From Micromonospora peucetia (GTDB taxonomy: Bacteria; Actinomycetota; Actinomycetes; Mycobacteriales; Micromonosporaceae): a stretch of DNA of 64,000 bases. Position numbers and translations under genes: made by a program. Position 1 is the stretch's first letter, and each line of letters begins with the position of its first letter. Below the pieces are notes generated by a model, which saw only the letters and a list, made by a program, of their open reading frames with translations, had not been told where the DNA came from and did no database searches. Location: positions 434,001 through 498,000 of the forward strand of contig NZ_FMIC01000002.1 in the NCBI RefSeq assembly GCF_900091625.1, given 5' to 3'. Shown piece after piece: positions 44,500 through 53,650 of this stretch.

Positions 44500-45363
44500 T
44501 CAGCGCAGCGCGTACTCCAGGGCGTTGCGCTCGTAGTCGAGCAGCCGCAGGTCCCGCATCGGCCGGCGCAGGTGGCCCTTGTGCACGATCCGGACGAAGG
44601 CCGGCTCGCCGGCGGCGGCCATCCGGCGGATGCCCTCCACGTGGTCCACGATCCGCTTGCGGATGGTCCGGATCAGCCGGTGCCGGTCCCGGGGGATCAG
44701 CCCGTACGCGTCGGCGAAGAGGCGCAGCCGGCGCGGCCGGTCGGGGTGCTTCCAGCCGAGCGTGATCGAGTCCCGGTCGGAGAAGATCGGCACCCAGGTC
44801 CAGGCCGCGTACGCCACGTCGTAGATCCGGGCGCCGGGCGAGGCGAGGTCGAAGTCGATCAGCCCGAGGGTGCCGTCTGGCCGCCAGATGACGTTGTGCG
44901 GGGCGGCGTCGTGGTGGCAGATCACCTCGGTGTCCGGCGGTGGGGGGCCGAACGAACGCCACACCGCCCCGGGCGGCGGGACGAAGCCGTACTGGGCGTC
45001 GTGGAACATCCGGAGCATGGTGGCGACGGTCACCAGCGCCTCGTCGGTGACCCAGTGCGGGGCCAGCGGGTATTCCCCGCACTCCCCCTCCAGGTATGAC
45101 AAAACCTCCCGGTTGCGCTCGTCCATGCCGAGCGCCCGGGGAGCGCCGGTGAACCCGACGTACTCCAGGTGGCGCAGCAGGGCGTGCACGGCGGGCGTCC
45201 ACGGTCCGACGTTGCGCCGGACCGTGTCGCCGACCCGGACCACGGTGCTGACGTTCCCGCCGTGCAGCGGGATCTCCTGCGAAGTCACGTACGGTCTCCC
45301 GAGGCGCTGCGACGAGTGGCTGGGGTCGCGCCATCCGGCGTAGGCGCGATCGTCGGTCGTCAC
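44500..45363 (-). CDS. Phosphotransferase of the APH/choline-kinase family
   Basis: 287 residues. The kinase-like motifs are visible: VICHHDAAPHNVIWRPDG (catalytic loop with H-x-D-x4-N form) and LGLIDFDLASPGARIYDVA (metal-binding D-x-D). Substrate unknown: these enzymes act on small hydroxyl compounds or antibiotics. The start lies seven bases after the ftsY stop, so it is co-transcribed with ftsY. Confidence 0.82.
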   Translation of the reverse strand: MTTDDRAYAGWRDPSHSSQRLGRPYVTSQEIPLHGGNVSTVVRVGDTVRRNVGPWTPAVHALLRHLEYVGFTGAPRALGMDERNREVLSYLEGECGEYPLAPHWVTDEALVTVATMLRMFHDAQYGFVPPPGAVWRSFGPPPPDTEVICHHDAAPHNVIWRPDGTLGLIDFDLASPGARIYDVAYAAWTWVPIFSDRDSITLGWKHPDRPRRLRLFADAYGLIPRDRHRLIRTIRKRIVDHVEGIRRMAAAGEPAFVRIVHKGHLRRPMRDLRLLDYERNALEYALR

Positions 45364-45370
45364 TGCGAGG

Positions 45371-46558
45371 TTACGCGTCCCGGGCGAGCGGCTCGGTACC
45401 GAGCAGCGCGTCGACGAACTGTGCGGGGTCGAACGGGGCCAGGTCGTCCTTGCCCTCGCCGAGCCCGACCAGCTTGACCGGGATGCCCAGCTTGCGCTGT
45501 ACGGCGATCACGATGCCGCCCTTGGCGGTGCCGTCGAGCTTGGAGAGGACGACGCCGGTGACGTTGACCGCCTCGGTGAAGACCCGGGCCTGCTCCAGTC
45601 CGTTCTGCCCGGTGGTGGCGTCGAGGATCAGCAGTGTCTCGTCGATCGGGCCGTGCTTCTCCACCACCCGCTTGACCTTGCCCAGCTCGTCCATCAGGCC
45701 GATCTTGTTCTGGAGCCGGCCGGCGGTGTCGATCAGGACGGTGTCGACGCCGGTGTCGATGCCCCGCTTGACGGCGTCGAAGGCCACGCTGGCCGGGTCG
45801 GCCGCCTCCGGCCCGCGCACGGTCTCCGCGCCGACCCGCCCGCCCCAGGTCTCCAGCTGGTCCGCGGCGGCGGCCCGGAACGTGTCGGCGGCGCCGAGCA
45901 GCACGGTGCGGCCGTCGGCGACCAGCACCCGGGCGATCTTGCCGCAGGTGGTGGTCTTGCCGGCGCCGTTGACGCCGACGACCAGCACCACCGCCGGCAC
46001 ACCCTCCTTGGGCGCGGTCCGCAGCGACCGGTCCAGGGTCGGGTCGAGTGCGTTGACGAGTTCGGCGGCCAGCAGGGCGCGCAGCTCGCCGGCGGAGCGG
46101 GTGCCGAGCACCCGGGTCTGCTCGCGCAGCCGGTCGACGATGTCCCGGGTGGCGTCGATGCCGACGTCGGCGGTGATCAGGCTGTCCTCGATCTCCTCCC
46201 AGGCGTCCTCGTCGAGGTGGTCGCGGCTCAGCAGGCCGAGCAGGCTCTTGCCGAAAGCGTTCTGCGAGCGGGACAGCCGTGAGCGCAGCCGGACCAGCCG
46301 CCCGGCGGTCGGCTCCGGAACCTCCAGCGCCGGGGCCGGGGCCTCCACGACCGGCGGTTCCACCAGGATCCCGGTGGACAGCTCGGCCTCCGGCGCCTCC
46401 ACCGGCGGGCCGGCGAGGTCCTCCTCGGCCCGGGTCTCGACCTCCGTCTCGGGCAGCGGCGGCTCCGGCCGCCGACGCAGCCGCGGCACGACCAGCCCGA
46501 TGCCGCCAAGGATCAGCACGCCGAGCAGGGCGAGTGCGATGAGGAGGTAATCCGTCAT
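45371..46558 (-). CDS. ftsY: Signal recognition particle receptor FtsY
   Basis: 395 residues. N-terminal membrane helix (YLLIALALLGVLILGGIGLVV), a Glu/Pro-rich linker of about 60 residues, then the NG domain: GVNGAGKTTTCGKIA, DTAGRLQNK, and VLSKLDGTAKGG. It receives ribosome-SRP complexes at the membrane. It heads a two-gene unit with the phosphotransferase. Confidence 0.96.
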   Translation of the reverse strand: MTDYLLIALALLGVLILGGIGLVVPRLRRRPEPPLPETEVETRAEEDLAGPPVEAPEAELSTGILVEPPVVEAPAPALEVPEPTAGRLVRLRSRLSRSQNAFGKSLLGLLSRDHLDEDAWEEIEDSLITADVGIDATRDIVDRLREQTRVLGTRSAGELRALLAAELVNALDPTLDRSLRTAPKEGVPAVVLVVGVNGAGKTTTCGKIARVLVADGRTVLLGAADTFRAAAADQLETWGGRVGAETVRGPEAADPASVAFDAVKRGIDTGVDTVLIDTAGRLQNKIGLMDELGKVKRVVEKHGPIDETLLILDATTGQNGLEQARVFTEAVNVTGVVLSKLDGTAKGGIVIAVQRKLGIPVKLVGLGEGKDDLAPFDPAQFVDALLGTEPLARDA

Positions 46559-46708
46559 GCCGGAATCCTGTCAGATGCCCGTGAAGCTGTCCCAGCCACC
46601 GCTCCCGACCGCGTGCGCGTGAGCCGGCGGTAGGCTCGGTCACAGCCAGCAGTGGTGCGACCGCCGGCCGGGTAGTAAAGATGTAGTCCGCTTACCTGGA
46701 GGTCGACC

Positions 46709-48421
46709 ATGCCCGCCGCAGACCTGCTCATCGGCCCGCTGTTGCGGCGGGTGGTCGGCACCCGGGCCACCGTCTGGGTCGAGACCAGTGCGCCCGCCGT
46801 GGTCACCGTCCGCACCGCCGACGGCGCCGGCGGCACGTCTCCCACCTTCTCGGCATACGACCACCACTACGCGCTCGTCGTGGTGGAGGGGCTCACCCCG
46901 GACAGCGCCACCAGCTATGAGGTGCTGGTCGACGACGAGGTCGCCTGGCCGGTGCCGAAGAGCGGGTTCCCGCCCAGCGTGATCCGCACCCGGGCAGCCG
47001 ACGACCTCGACCAGCCCGTCCGGTTGGTCTTCGGCTCCTGCCGGGAGACCACCCAGCACGCCACCACCCGGCGGCTGCCCCCGGACGCGCTCGACGCGTA
47101 CGCCCGACGGTTGATGGCCGACCCGGACCGGGCCGACCTGCCCGACCTGCTGGTGCTCCTCGGCGACCAGGTCTACGCCGACGTGACGTCCCCGACGGTC
47201 CGGCGGCTGCTGAAGCGGCGCCGGCGGCGGCCGAAGGGCGCGCCGGGCGACCAGGTGGTCAGCTTCGACGAGTACACGAAGCTCTACCTGGAGTCGTGGC
47301 GGGACCCGGAGATCCGCTGGCTGTTCTCCACCGTGCCGAGCGTGATGATCTTCGACGACCACGAGATCATCGACGACTGGAACACCTCGGCCGGCTGGCG
47401 GGCCGACATGCGCGACCAGCCCTGGTGGGCGGAGCGGATCACCAGCGGCCTCGCCTCGTACTGGGTCTACCAGCACCTCGGCAACCTCTCCCCCGACGAG
47501 ATCGCCGCCGACCCGGTCTTCGCCAAGGTCAGCGCGGCGGAGGACGCCACCGGCGTGCTGCGCGAGTTCGGGCAGCGGGTCGACACCGAGGCCGACCTCG
47601 CCCACGACACCGAGCGGTGGCGGGCCGTGCAGTACCAGTGGAGTTACGCGCTGGACCTGGGCCGGACCCGGCTGGTCATGCTCGACAACCGGTGCAGCCG
47701 GGTGCTGGAGCCCGGCCAGCGGGCGATGCTGCCCCCGGGCGAGTGGTCGTGGTTCCTCGACCGGGCCCACGGCGTCTACGACCACCTCGTGGTCGGCGCG
47801 TCGCTGCCCTGGCTGCTGCCGCCGGGCATCCATCACGTGGAGGCGTGGAACGAGAAGCTCGCCGACTCCCGGAAGTCCTGGGTCGCCGGGCTGTCGGAGA
47901 AGCTGCGCCGGGCGCTGGACCTGGAGCACTGGGCCGCGTTCCGCCGCTCGTTCGACGCGCTCGGCGCGCTCTTCGCCCGCATCGGCAGCGGCACCCCCGG
48001 CGCGCCCGGCGAGCGGGTCGGGGCCGGCCCGGCGTACGCGCCACCGGCGTCGATCAGCGTGCTCTCCGGCGACGTGCACCACTCGTACGTGGCGCGGGCA
48101 CGGTTCGACGACCCGGGCGTGGTAACCCCGGTGCACCAGCTCACCTGCTCGCCCATCCACAACCAGGTGCCCGCCGGGATGCGCCCGCTGATGAAGCTGG
48201 GCTGGGCGTCCGGGCCGGCCGGGGCCACCCGGGCCCTCGCCCGCACCGCCGGGGTGCGCCGCCCGCCGCTGCGGTGGAAGCGGCTGGCCGGGCCGTACTT
48301 CGGCAACGCGGTCGCCACGCTGGTGCACACCGGGCGGACGGCTGAGGTGACCGTCGAGGGCACCACCAGCGACGGCCATCTGCGTGAGGTTATGCGGCAA
48401 CGCCTCACCCCCGGCGGCTGA
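46709..48421 (+). CDS. PhoD-like alkaline phosphatase family protein
   Basis: 570 residues. N-terminal beta-sandwich part (ATVWVETSAPAVVTV) and a metallophosphatase core: LVFGSCRETT, LLGDQVYADV, IFDDHEIIDDW and LSGDVHHSYVA give the metal ligands of the PhoD fold. No clear signal peptide is seen, unlike classical PhoD, so it may be cytoplasmic. ATG 46709 has CTGGAGG upstream; it is divergent from ftsY. Confidence 0.83.
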   Translation: MPAADLLIGPLLRRVVGTRATVWVETSAPAVVTVRTADGAGGTSPTFSAYDHHYALVVVEGLTPDSATSYEVLVDDEVAWPVPKSGFPPSVIRTRAADDLDQPVRLVFGSCRETTQHATTRRLPPDALDAYARRLMADPDRADLPDLLVLLGDQVYADVTSPTVRRLLKRRRRRPKGAPGDQVVSFDEYTKLYLESWRDPEIRWLFSTVPSVMIFDDHEIIDDWNTSAGWRADMRDQPWWAERITSGLASYWVYQHLGNLSPDEIAADPVFAKVSAAEDATGVLREFGQRVDTEADLAHDTERWRAVQYQWSYALDLGRTRLVMLDNRCSRVLEPGQRAMLPPGEWSWFLDRAHGVYDHLVVGASLPWLLPPGIHHVEAWNEKLADSRKSWVAGLSEKLRRALDLEHWAAFRRSFDALGALFARIGSGTPGAPGERVGAGPAYAPPASISVLSGDVHHSYVARARFDDPGVVTPVHQLTCSPIHNQVPAGMRPLMKLGWASGPAGATRALARTAGVRRPPLRWKRLAGPYFGNAVATLVHTGRTAEVTVEGTTSDGHLREVMRQRLTPGG

Positions 48422-48872
48422 TCCCTCCGCCGAGGGCGGACGGCACCAGCACCGCCGCGCTGCCCGGCCTCGCGTCGTCGGGGTGCGGGCCGGACGCCTC
48501 GCGTCGTCGGGGTGCGGGCCGGACGCGCGGACGACCCGACACCATTGACGCACGACTTTCCGCACTTCCAATTTTGGGGTCCGGCGTGCGGAGATCCGCG
48601 ATCGGGTACACCGGCGATGCCGAAACGAGACATTCGACCGCGATCATTCACCCCGTGTTTCGTCGGAACGGAACTCTCGCATCACCGGCTGCCCAGCGTC
48701 CGGGGACATTGTCGCTGCCTGCACGACGCGTTTTTCGTCGCGTACCACGACCGGTAGTGATCCCTACGCGCGTCGCCGCCGATGCGGCCGGTAACTGTTT
48801 CGGCGTACACATTTCATTGACCTCTGTCGTACGCGACGCGGTCACATTTGTGTTGAGAGGAAGGCTTGTATC
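48422..48872. other. 450-bp leader region before the amidase genes
   Basis: It begins with a perfect 29-bp direct repeat and turns AT-richer from about 48540. A possible -35 TTGACC occurs near 48819, with a weak CACATT -10. No gene is visible. Long leaders are common upstream of cell-wall hydrolases, but I recognise no riboswitch class. Confidence 0.4.
48468..48525. repeat. Perfect 29-bp tandem duplication
   Basis: 48468-48496 and 48497-48525 are identical, beginning CCTCGCGTCGTCGGGGTGCG. It lies just after the PhoD-like gene. Confidence 0.92.
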
Positions 48873-49055
48873 GTGGCAATCACCAAATCCCACGAGACGG
48901 CGCGGGTATCGTCTCGCGGCCTGCTCCGGACCGTCAGTCGGCGCGGCCTGATCGCCTCCGTACCCGTCGTCGTGGTGGGGCAGGCGTTGGCTGCCGGGCC
49001 GGCGCTCGCGCAGCCCCGCGCCGTCGAGTGCCTCGCCGACCTCGGGGCCGTGTGA
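48873..49055 (+). CDS. Tat signal-peptide ORF, separated from the amidase
   Basis: 60 residues. A twin-Arg motif (SRRGLIA at residues 22-28), a hydrophobic run SVPVVVVGQALAAGPA and an A-x-A cleavage site (ALA before QP) form a complete Tat signal peptide; only about 13 residues follow before the stop. GTG 48873 is preceded by GAGAGGAAGG. Its stop overlaps the amidase ATG (TGATG). Deleting one TG of the GTGTG at 49050-49054 would fuse it in frame to the amidase, so it is probably that protein's own signal, cut off by a 2-bp change or a sequence error. Confidence 0.6.
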   Translation: MAITKSHETARVSSRGLLRTVSRRGLIASVPVVVVGQALAAGPALAQPRAVECLADLGAV

Positions 49056-50551
49056 TGGGGATCCCCTGGCTCGCCGACGTCCTGCGGGCCGCCGGCGTCG
49101 CGGTCGTCGAGGAGGGCAACTGGCGTGCCCGAGGTGTCAGCGGCGCGTTCGCCCCGATCGGGGTGCTGTGGCACCACACCGCCGCCACGTCCAGCCCGAG
49201 CCGGCCCGCACCGGCGCTGGGCGTCTGCATCAACGGCCGGTCCGACCTGCCCGGCCCCCTGTGCCACGCGCTGGTGGACTACAACGGCGTGTTCCACCTG
49301 ATCTCCGCCAACCGCGCCAACCACGCCGGCAACAGCCGGGGCAGCGGACCCATCCCGGCGGGCAGCGGCAACACGATGCTGATCGGGTGGGAGATCGACT
49401 ACAACGGTGTCAACCAATCGATGACCCAGGCCCAGTACAACGCGTCCGTCGCCGCCACCGCCGCGGTGCTCCGCACGCTGGGCCGCGACGCCAGTTACGC
49501 CCGGGGCCACCGCGAGACCAGCACCACCGGAAAGATCGACCCCAGCTTCATCGACCTCGACGCGATGCGCCGCGACGTCGCAGCCGCCATGGCGGGTGGC
49601 GGCTCGGGCGCCGGCATCATGTTCCACCAGGCGCGGTTCCCGAGCGGGTCGTGGAGCGGGTTCATGCCGCTGGCCGGCTACCGGACGACCGAACCCGGCC
49701 AGGCACGCGACATGGCGATCACCGGAATGCCGGACCGCTCCGCCCAGGTGCTCATCGTCGGGGCCGACAACACCATCTTCCACCAGATCCGTAACCCCAA
49801 CGGCACCTGGACCGGATTCGCACCACTCGCCGGCGCGGGCACCCCCACCCCTGCCGCCGGCAGCCGCGTCAGCATCGCCGGCATGCCCGACGGCTCCGCC
49901 CAGGTCCTCATCGTCGGCGCGAACAACGGCATCTACCACCAGATCCGTAACCCCAACGGCACCTGGACCGGCTTCCAAGCCATCACCGGCTACAACACCA
50001 CCGCCCCCGCCGCCGGCAAGGACGTCGCCATCACCGCCATGCCCGACGGCGCCGCCCACATACTCATGATCGGCGCCGACAACGGCGTCTACCACAAGAT
50101 CCGCCACCCCAACGGCACCTGGGACCCGCTGCGGCCCCTCACCGGCGCGGGCACCCCCACCACGGCCGCCGGCAGCAACGTCAGCATCGCCGGCATGCCC
50201 GACGGCTCCGCCCAGGTCCTCATCGTCGGCGCGAACAACGGCATCTACCACCAGATCCGTAACCCCAACGGCACCTGGACCGGCTTCCAAGCCATCACCG
50301 GCTACAACACCACCGCCCCCGCCGCCGGCAAGGACGTCGCCATCACCGCCATGCCCGACGGCGCCGCCCACATACTCATGATCGGCGCCGACAACGGCGT
50401 CTACCACAAGATCCGCCACCCCAACGGCACCTGGGACCCGCTGCGGCCCCTGCCCGGCATGGGCACCCCCACCACGGCCGCCGGCAGCAACGTCAGCATC
50501 GCCGGCATGCCGGATGGTTCCGCCCAGGTGACCATCGTCGGCAGAAGTTGA
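49055..50551 (+). CDS. N-acetylmuramoyl-L-alanine amidase with six propeller-like repeats
   Basis: 498 residues. Residues 1-180 are an Amidase_2/PGRP-like domain: GVLWHHTAATS (zinc His), CHALVDYNGVFHLISANRANHAGN and ARGHRETSTTGKIDP (second His and acidic residues). It cleaves the amide between muramic acid and stem peptide. Residues about 187-498 are six units of 52 residues, each with [FY]H(Q/K)IR(N/H)PNGTW and MPDGxAQVLIVGA, like lectin-type beta-propeller blades (tectonin/fucose lectin-like), probably binding sugar on the wall. Units 3-4 and 5-6 are nearly identical in DNA. As written it lacks a signal peptide, which the upstream ORF supplies in another frame. Confidence 0.82.
   Translation: MGIPWLADVLRAAGVAVVEEGNWRARGVSGAFAPIGVLWHHTAATSSPSRPAPALGVCINGRSDLPGPLCHALVDYNGVFHLISANRANHAGNSRGSGPIPAGSGNTMLIGWEIDYNGVNQSMTQAQYNASVAATAAVLRTLGRDASYARGHRETSTTGKIDPSFIDLDAMRRDVAAAMAGGGSGAGIMFHQARFPSGSWSGFMPLAGYRTTEPGQARDMAITGMPDRSAQVLIVGADNTIFHQIRNPNGTWTGFAPLAGAGTPTPAAGSRVSIAGMPDGSAQVLIVGANNGIYHQIRNPNGTWTGFQAITGYNTTAPAAGKDVAITAMPDGAAHILMIGADNGVYHKIRHPNGTWDPLRPLTGAGTPTTAAGSNVSIAGMPDGSAQVLIVGANNGIYHQIRNPNGTWTGFQAITGYNTTAPAAGKDVAITAMPDGAAHILMIGADNGVYHKIRHPNGTWDPLRPLPGMGTPTTAAGSNVSIAGMPDGSAQVTIVGRS
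49868..50452. repeat. 312-bp-period duplication of two blades
   Basis: About 270 bp from 49868 recur from 50180 with no difference I can find, 312 bp (104 residues, two blades) apart. The first copy ends where the sequence changes after GCGGCCCCT. Confidence 0.9.
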
Positions 50552-50596
50552 CGAAGCACCCGCGCTGACGTCAGCACCCGGACCTCCCCACGGGCA

Positions 50597-50666
50597 GCGG
50601 GGTCCGGCCCCGCCGGACCCCGCGCACCGTCAGCCGACCAGCCCGCCCACCCGGCGGGCTGGTCGG
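50597..50666 (+). terminator. Tandem terminator hairpins after the amidase
   Basis: GCGGGGTCCGGC (50597-50608) pairs with 50612-50623 over a three-base loop. A second stem of 14 bp has arms 50634-50647 and 50653-50666 (CCGACCAGCCCGCC and its complement). Confidence 0.85.
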
Positions 50667-50728
50667 TCGTCGTGCCGCCCTGACAACACGGTCGCGAACC
50701 GTCGGGGTGCTCGGCGAGGATGGCCGGC

Positions 50729-51250
50729 ATGACCTGGCGAGCACCGGAGATCACCCGGACCCCCGAGCCCTACGTCGGCGACGAACGCACCATGCTGGAG
50801 GGCTGGCTGGATTACCACCGGCAGACCCTGCTGCTCAAGTGCGCCGGGCTGACCGCCGAACAGTTGAGGACGCCGAGCGTCGAGCCCTCCGGGCTCACCC
50901 TGCTCGGCCTGGTCCGGCACCTGGCCGAGGTGGAGGCATGGTGGTTCCGGGAGAACTTCGCCGGTGAACGGGTCGACTACCCCTACTACACACCCGACGA
51001 CCCGGACGCCGACCACGACGTCAGCGCCGCCGACGCCGAGGCCGACTTCGCCACCTACCACCGGGAGGTCGCGCTGGCCCGCGCCGCCACCGACGGCCGG
51101 TCACTCGACGAGACCTTCACCGAGATCGGTCCGAAGCGCCGGACGTTCAACCTGCGCTGGGTCTACGTGCACCTGATCGAGGAGTACGCCCGACACAACG
51201 GCCACGCCGACCTGATCCGCGAACGTATCGACGGCCGCACCGGCGAGTGA
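50729..51250 (+). CDS. DinB/DUF664 family protein
   Basis: 173 residues. Four-helix-bundle pattern: YHRQTLLLKCAGLTAEQLRT, LGLVRHLAEVEAWWF and VHLIEEYARHNGHADLIRE. The metal ligands (H in RHLAEVE, H in EYARHNGHAD) are in place. Members are thiol-dependent transferases or damage-inducible proteins; mycothiol-linked activity is possible in actinobacteria. ATG 50729 follows GAGGA; ATG 50720 is also in frame. Confidence 0.82.
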   Translation: MTWRAPEITRTPEPYVGDERTMLEGWLDYHRQTLLLKCAGLTAEQLRTPSVEPSGLTLLGLVRHLAEVEAWWFRENFAGERVDYPYYTPDDPDADHDVSAADAEADFATYHREVALARAATDGRSLDETFTEIGPKRRTFNLRWVYVHLIEEYARHNGHADLIRERIDGRTGE

Positions 51251-51365
51251 CCTGCACCGATTCCCCCGATCGGTGATCCTCTCCGGCCGAACCGGGCCGC
51301 CGCCCCACACCGGGCGTCCATTTCCGGGGAACGACAGCAACCCATGACCCGTCCGTGACGTCTTC

Positions 51366-51400
51366 CGGTAGGACGGGGCGTGGCCGATCCCGTCCTACCG
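51366..51400. terminator. 12-bp hairpin between dinB-like and dmf-like genes
   Basis: CGGTAGGACGGG (51366-51377) pairs perfectly with CCCGTCCTACCG (51389-51400). It is about 115 bp after the DinB stop and 62 bp before the next start; terminator or attenuator. Confidence 0.65.
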
Positions 51401-51461
51401 ACCGGTACGCCTGCCTCGGCGCGGCGGTGGACAAGGTGGCCGCCACGGTCGGGAGCTGACG

Positions 51462-53057
51462 ATGGTCGACGGGGAACACGCAAGGCCTTCCCGGAGAAGA
51501 ACGCTGGGCATGATCGGCGCGGTCGGCGCGGCCGGTGCTGCCGCCCTGGTGGGGGTCGGCTGGCGGCTCGAGGGTCGCCCGGCGGCGCCCACCGACCCGC
51601 ACTATCCCGGTGACCTGGTCGGGGCCGGCACGCCAGGCCCCGCCCAGCGGACACCCGGCCGGTTCCCGGTCGCCTTGGAGAACAGCCAGCCGGGCGCGGC
51701 CGGTTTCCGGCTCACCGGCCACCGGTTCGGCACCGACCGGTCCGGGGAGATCTCCGGGTACGCCTCGGCGACCAGCATCGCGCCCGGGGAGGAACTGGTC
51801 TTCCGGGTCTCGGTGGCACCCGCCCAGCAGTACCGCGGCACGGTCTTCCGGATCGGGCACTACGGTGGCGCGGGCGCCCGGATGATGACCCAGGGCCCCT
51901 GGCTGGACGGGACGACCCAGCCCGCTCCCACTGTCTCGGCGGAGACCGGCGCGGTGTCGTGCGCGTGGTCACCCGGATGGCGGCTGCGGATCGGCCCGGA
52001 CTGGGTCAGCGGGCAGTACCTCGCCCTGCTGAGCACCGCGTCCGGTCACCACCACTGGGTTCCGTTCGTGGTTCGCGGTCCGGCCCGCACCGGCGGCGCG
52101 CTGGTGGTCATCCCGACGAGCACCTATCAGGCGTACAACCAGTGGCCGTTGGACGGCCGCACCGGCGCGAGCCTCTACTACGGCCACGCCGGCACGAGCC
52201 GGCGCTCGACGGCACACCGGTCCCGGGCGGTCAGCCACGACCGCCCGTACGCCGAGAGCGGCCTGCCCCACCTGGCCGCCGACGACATCGGCTTCGTGCA
52301 GTGGGCCGAGGCGCAGGGGCACGACCTCACCTACGCCACCAGCGAGGACCTGCACGCCGGTCGGATCGACCCGGGACGTCACCAGGCGGTGATCTTCCCC
52401 GGGCACGACGAGTACTGGTCGGCGCGGATGCGAACGGCAGTCGTCACCGCCCGCAACGGCGGCACCAGCCTGGTCTTCCTCGGTGCCAACAACTGCTACT
52501 GGCGGATCCGCTACGGGGTCGACGACCACGACGAGCGGCTGGTCCGATGCGACAAGGTCGACAAGCCGCACAACGGTGTCGTTCCGGCGACCCCGAAGTG
52601 GCGGAAGACCGGCAGTCCCGAGCAGCACCTGATCGGCAGCCAGTACGTCAGCGTCGTCGACGGCCGCGCGCCGCTGGTGGTACGTGCCAGCGGGCACTGG
52701 TTCTGGGCCGGGACCGGCGTACGCGACGGCGACTCCATCCCCGACGTGGTGTGGGGGGAGGCCGATCAGCGGATGCCCGGCGTGGGCGGTCCGCGAGCGG
52801 TCGAACAGGTCCAGCTGGCCGACTCGCCCTTTCACCGGAAGGGGACGGCCCAGCGGCAGCACACCCAGCTGTACCGGGCCCGCTCGGGCGCCTGGGTGTT
52901 CGCCGCCGGGTCCCTCGGGTGGACGCGGGCGCTGCACGACCCGGCCATCGCCGATCCGCGGGTGGACCGGGCCACCCGCAACCTGATCCACCGCGTGCTC
53001 GGCGAGGTCCCGGCCGAGACGGATCAGCCGGCGGTGGCCAGCGCCGCCCGCAGGTAG
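51462..53057 (+). CDS. N,N-dimethylformamidase beta-subunit-like secreted protein
   Basis: 531 residues. A Tat-type N-terminus (PSRRRTLGMIGAVGAAGAAA, residues 9-28) suggests export. The body has IGHYGGAGARMM, IPTSTYQAYNQWPLDGRTG and FPGHDEYWSARMRTAV, the pattern of the large subunit of dimethylformamidase and related proteins. No small-subunit gene is nearby. The real substrate is probably not dimethylformamide. The end overlaps the convergent HAD gene by 34 bp. Confidence 0.78.
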   Translation: MVDGEHARPSRRRTLGMIGAVGAAGAAALVGVGWRLEGRPAAPTDPHYPGDLVGAGTPGPAQRTPGRFPVALENSQPGAAGFRLTGHRFGTDRSGEISGYASATSIAPGEELVFRVSVAPAQQYRGTVFRIGHYGGAGARMMTQGPWLDGTTQPAPTVSAETGAVSCAWSPGWRLRIGPDWVSGQYLALLSTASGHHHWVPFVVRGPARTGGALVVIPTSTYQAYNQWPLDGRTGASLYYGHAGTSRRSTAHRSRAVSHDRPYAESGLPHLAADDIGFVQWAEAQGHDLTYATSEDLHAGRIDPGRHQAVIFPGHDEYWSARMRTAVVTARNGGTSLVFLGANNCYWRIRYGVDDHDERLVRCDKVDKPHNGVVPATPKWRKTGSPEQHLIGSQYVSVVDGRAPLVVRASGHWFWAGTGVRDGDSIPDVVWGEADQRMPGVGGPRAVEQVQLADSPFHRKGTAQRQHTQLYRARSGAWVFAAGSLGWTRALHDPAIADPRVDRATRNLIHRVLGEVPAETDQPAVASAARR

Positions 53058-53650
53058 CGCAGGTCGCCCGGGCCGCTCCAGCGCAGCGCCGACAGTCCGG
53101 CGACGCGGGCCCCCCGGATCGCCCGGTCCTCGTCGTCGACGAAGAGCACCCGGGCCGGCGGGGTGTCCAGGGCCGCGCAGGCGGCCTGGAAGTATTCCTT
53201 CGCCGGCTTGTTCACCCCGATCTCGGACGAGTTGACCACCACGTCGAACTCGCCGGCCAGGCCGAGCGCCGCCAGGTCGGCGTCGAGCAGGTCGGTGGCG
53301 TTCGTGCCGAGCCCGACCCGGATGCCGCCGGCCCGCGCCTCCCGGACGAAGGCGAGTACCTCGGGGACCACCTCACCCCGGTAGCGCTGCCACTGCTCCA
53401 CCGCGGCCCGGGCCCGCTCGGGGGTGCCCACCGATTCGGTCAGCGCGTCGGCGACGCTGGTCATCCAGTCGGCGTGGCTGACCTGACCGGTCAGCACCGG
53501 CTGGAGTCGGCCCCACTGCATGGCGATCTCGGTGAGCACGCCGCCGGCCAGGCCGTACTCCCGCTCCACCCCGACGGCCACCGCCGGGTCCCACCGGCGC
53601 AGCACGCCGTCGAAGTCCACCAGGAGCGCCGTCGCCCGTTCCCGACCCAC
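53024..53650 (-). CDS. HAD family hydrolase
   Basis: 208 residues. Motif I LLVDFDGVLRRWD (Asp12 nucleophile, Asp14), motif II GLGTNATD, Lys in GVNKPAKEYF and motif IV VLFVDDEDRAI. Haloacid-dehalogenase-type phosphatase of the GMP/IA group. The GTG start overlaps the smc stop by one base (TAGTG), so it is coupled to smc. Confidence 0.87.
   Translation of the reverse strand: MGRERATALLVDFDGVLRRWDPAVAVGVEREYGLAGGVLTEIAMQWGRLQPVLTGQVSHADWMTSVADALTESVGTPERARAAVEQWQRYRGEVVPEVLAFVREARAGGIRVGLGTNATDLLDADLAALGLAGEFDVVVNSSEIGVNKPAKEYFQAACAALDTPPARVLFVDDEDRAIRGARVAGLSALRWSGPGDLRYLRAALATAG

Noticed and set aside
48540..48872. Possible c-di-AMP (ydaO) riboswitch before the amidase
   Set aside because: I could not find the conserved core of that class; the region is only AT-richer than its surroundings.
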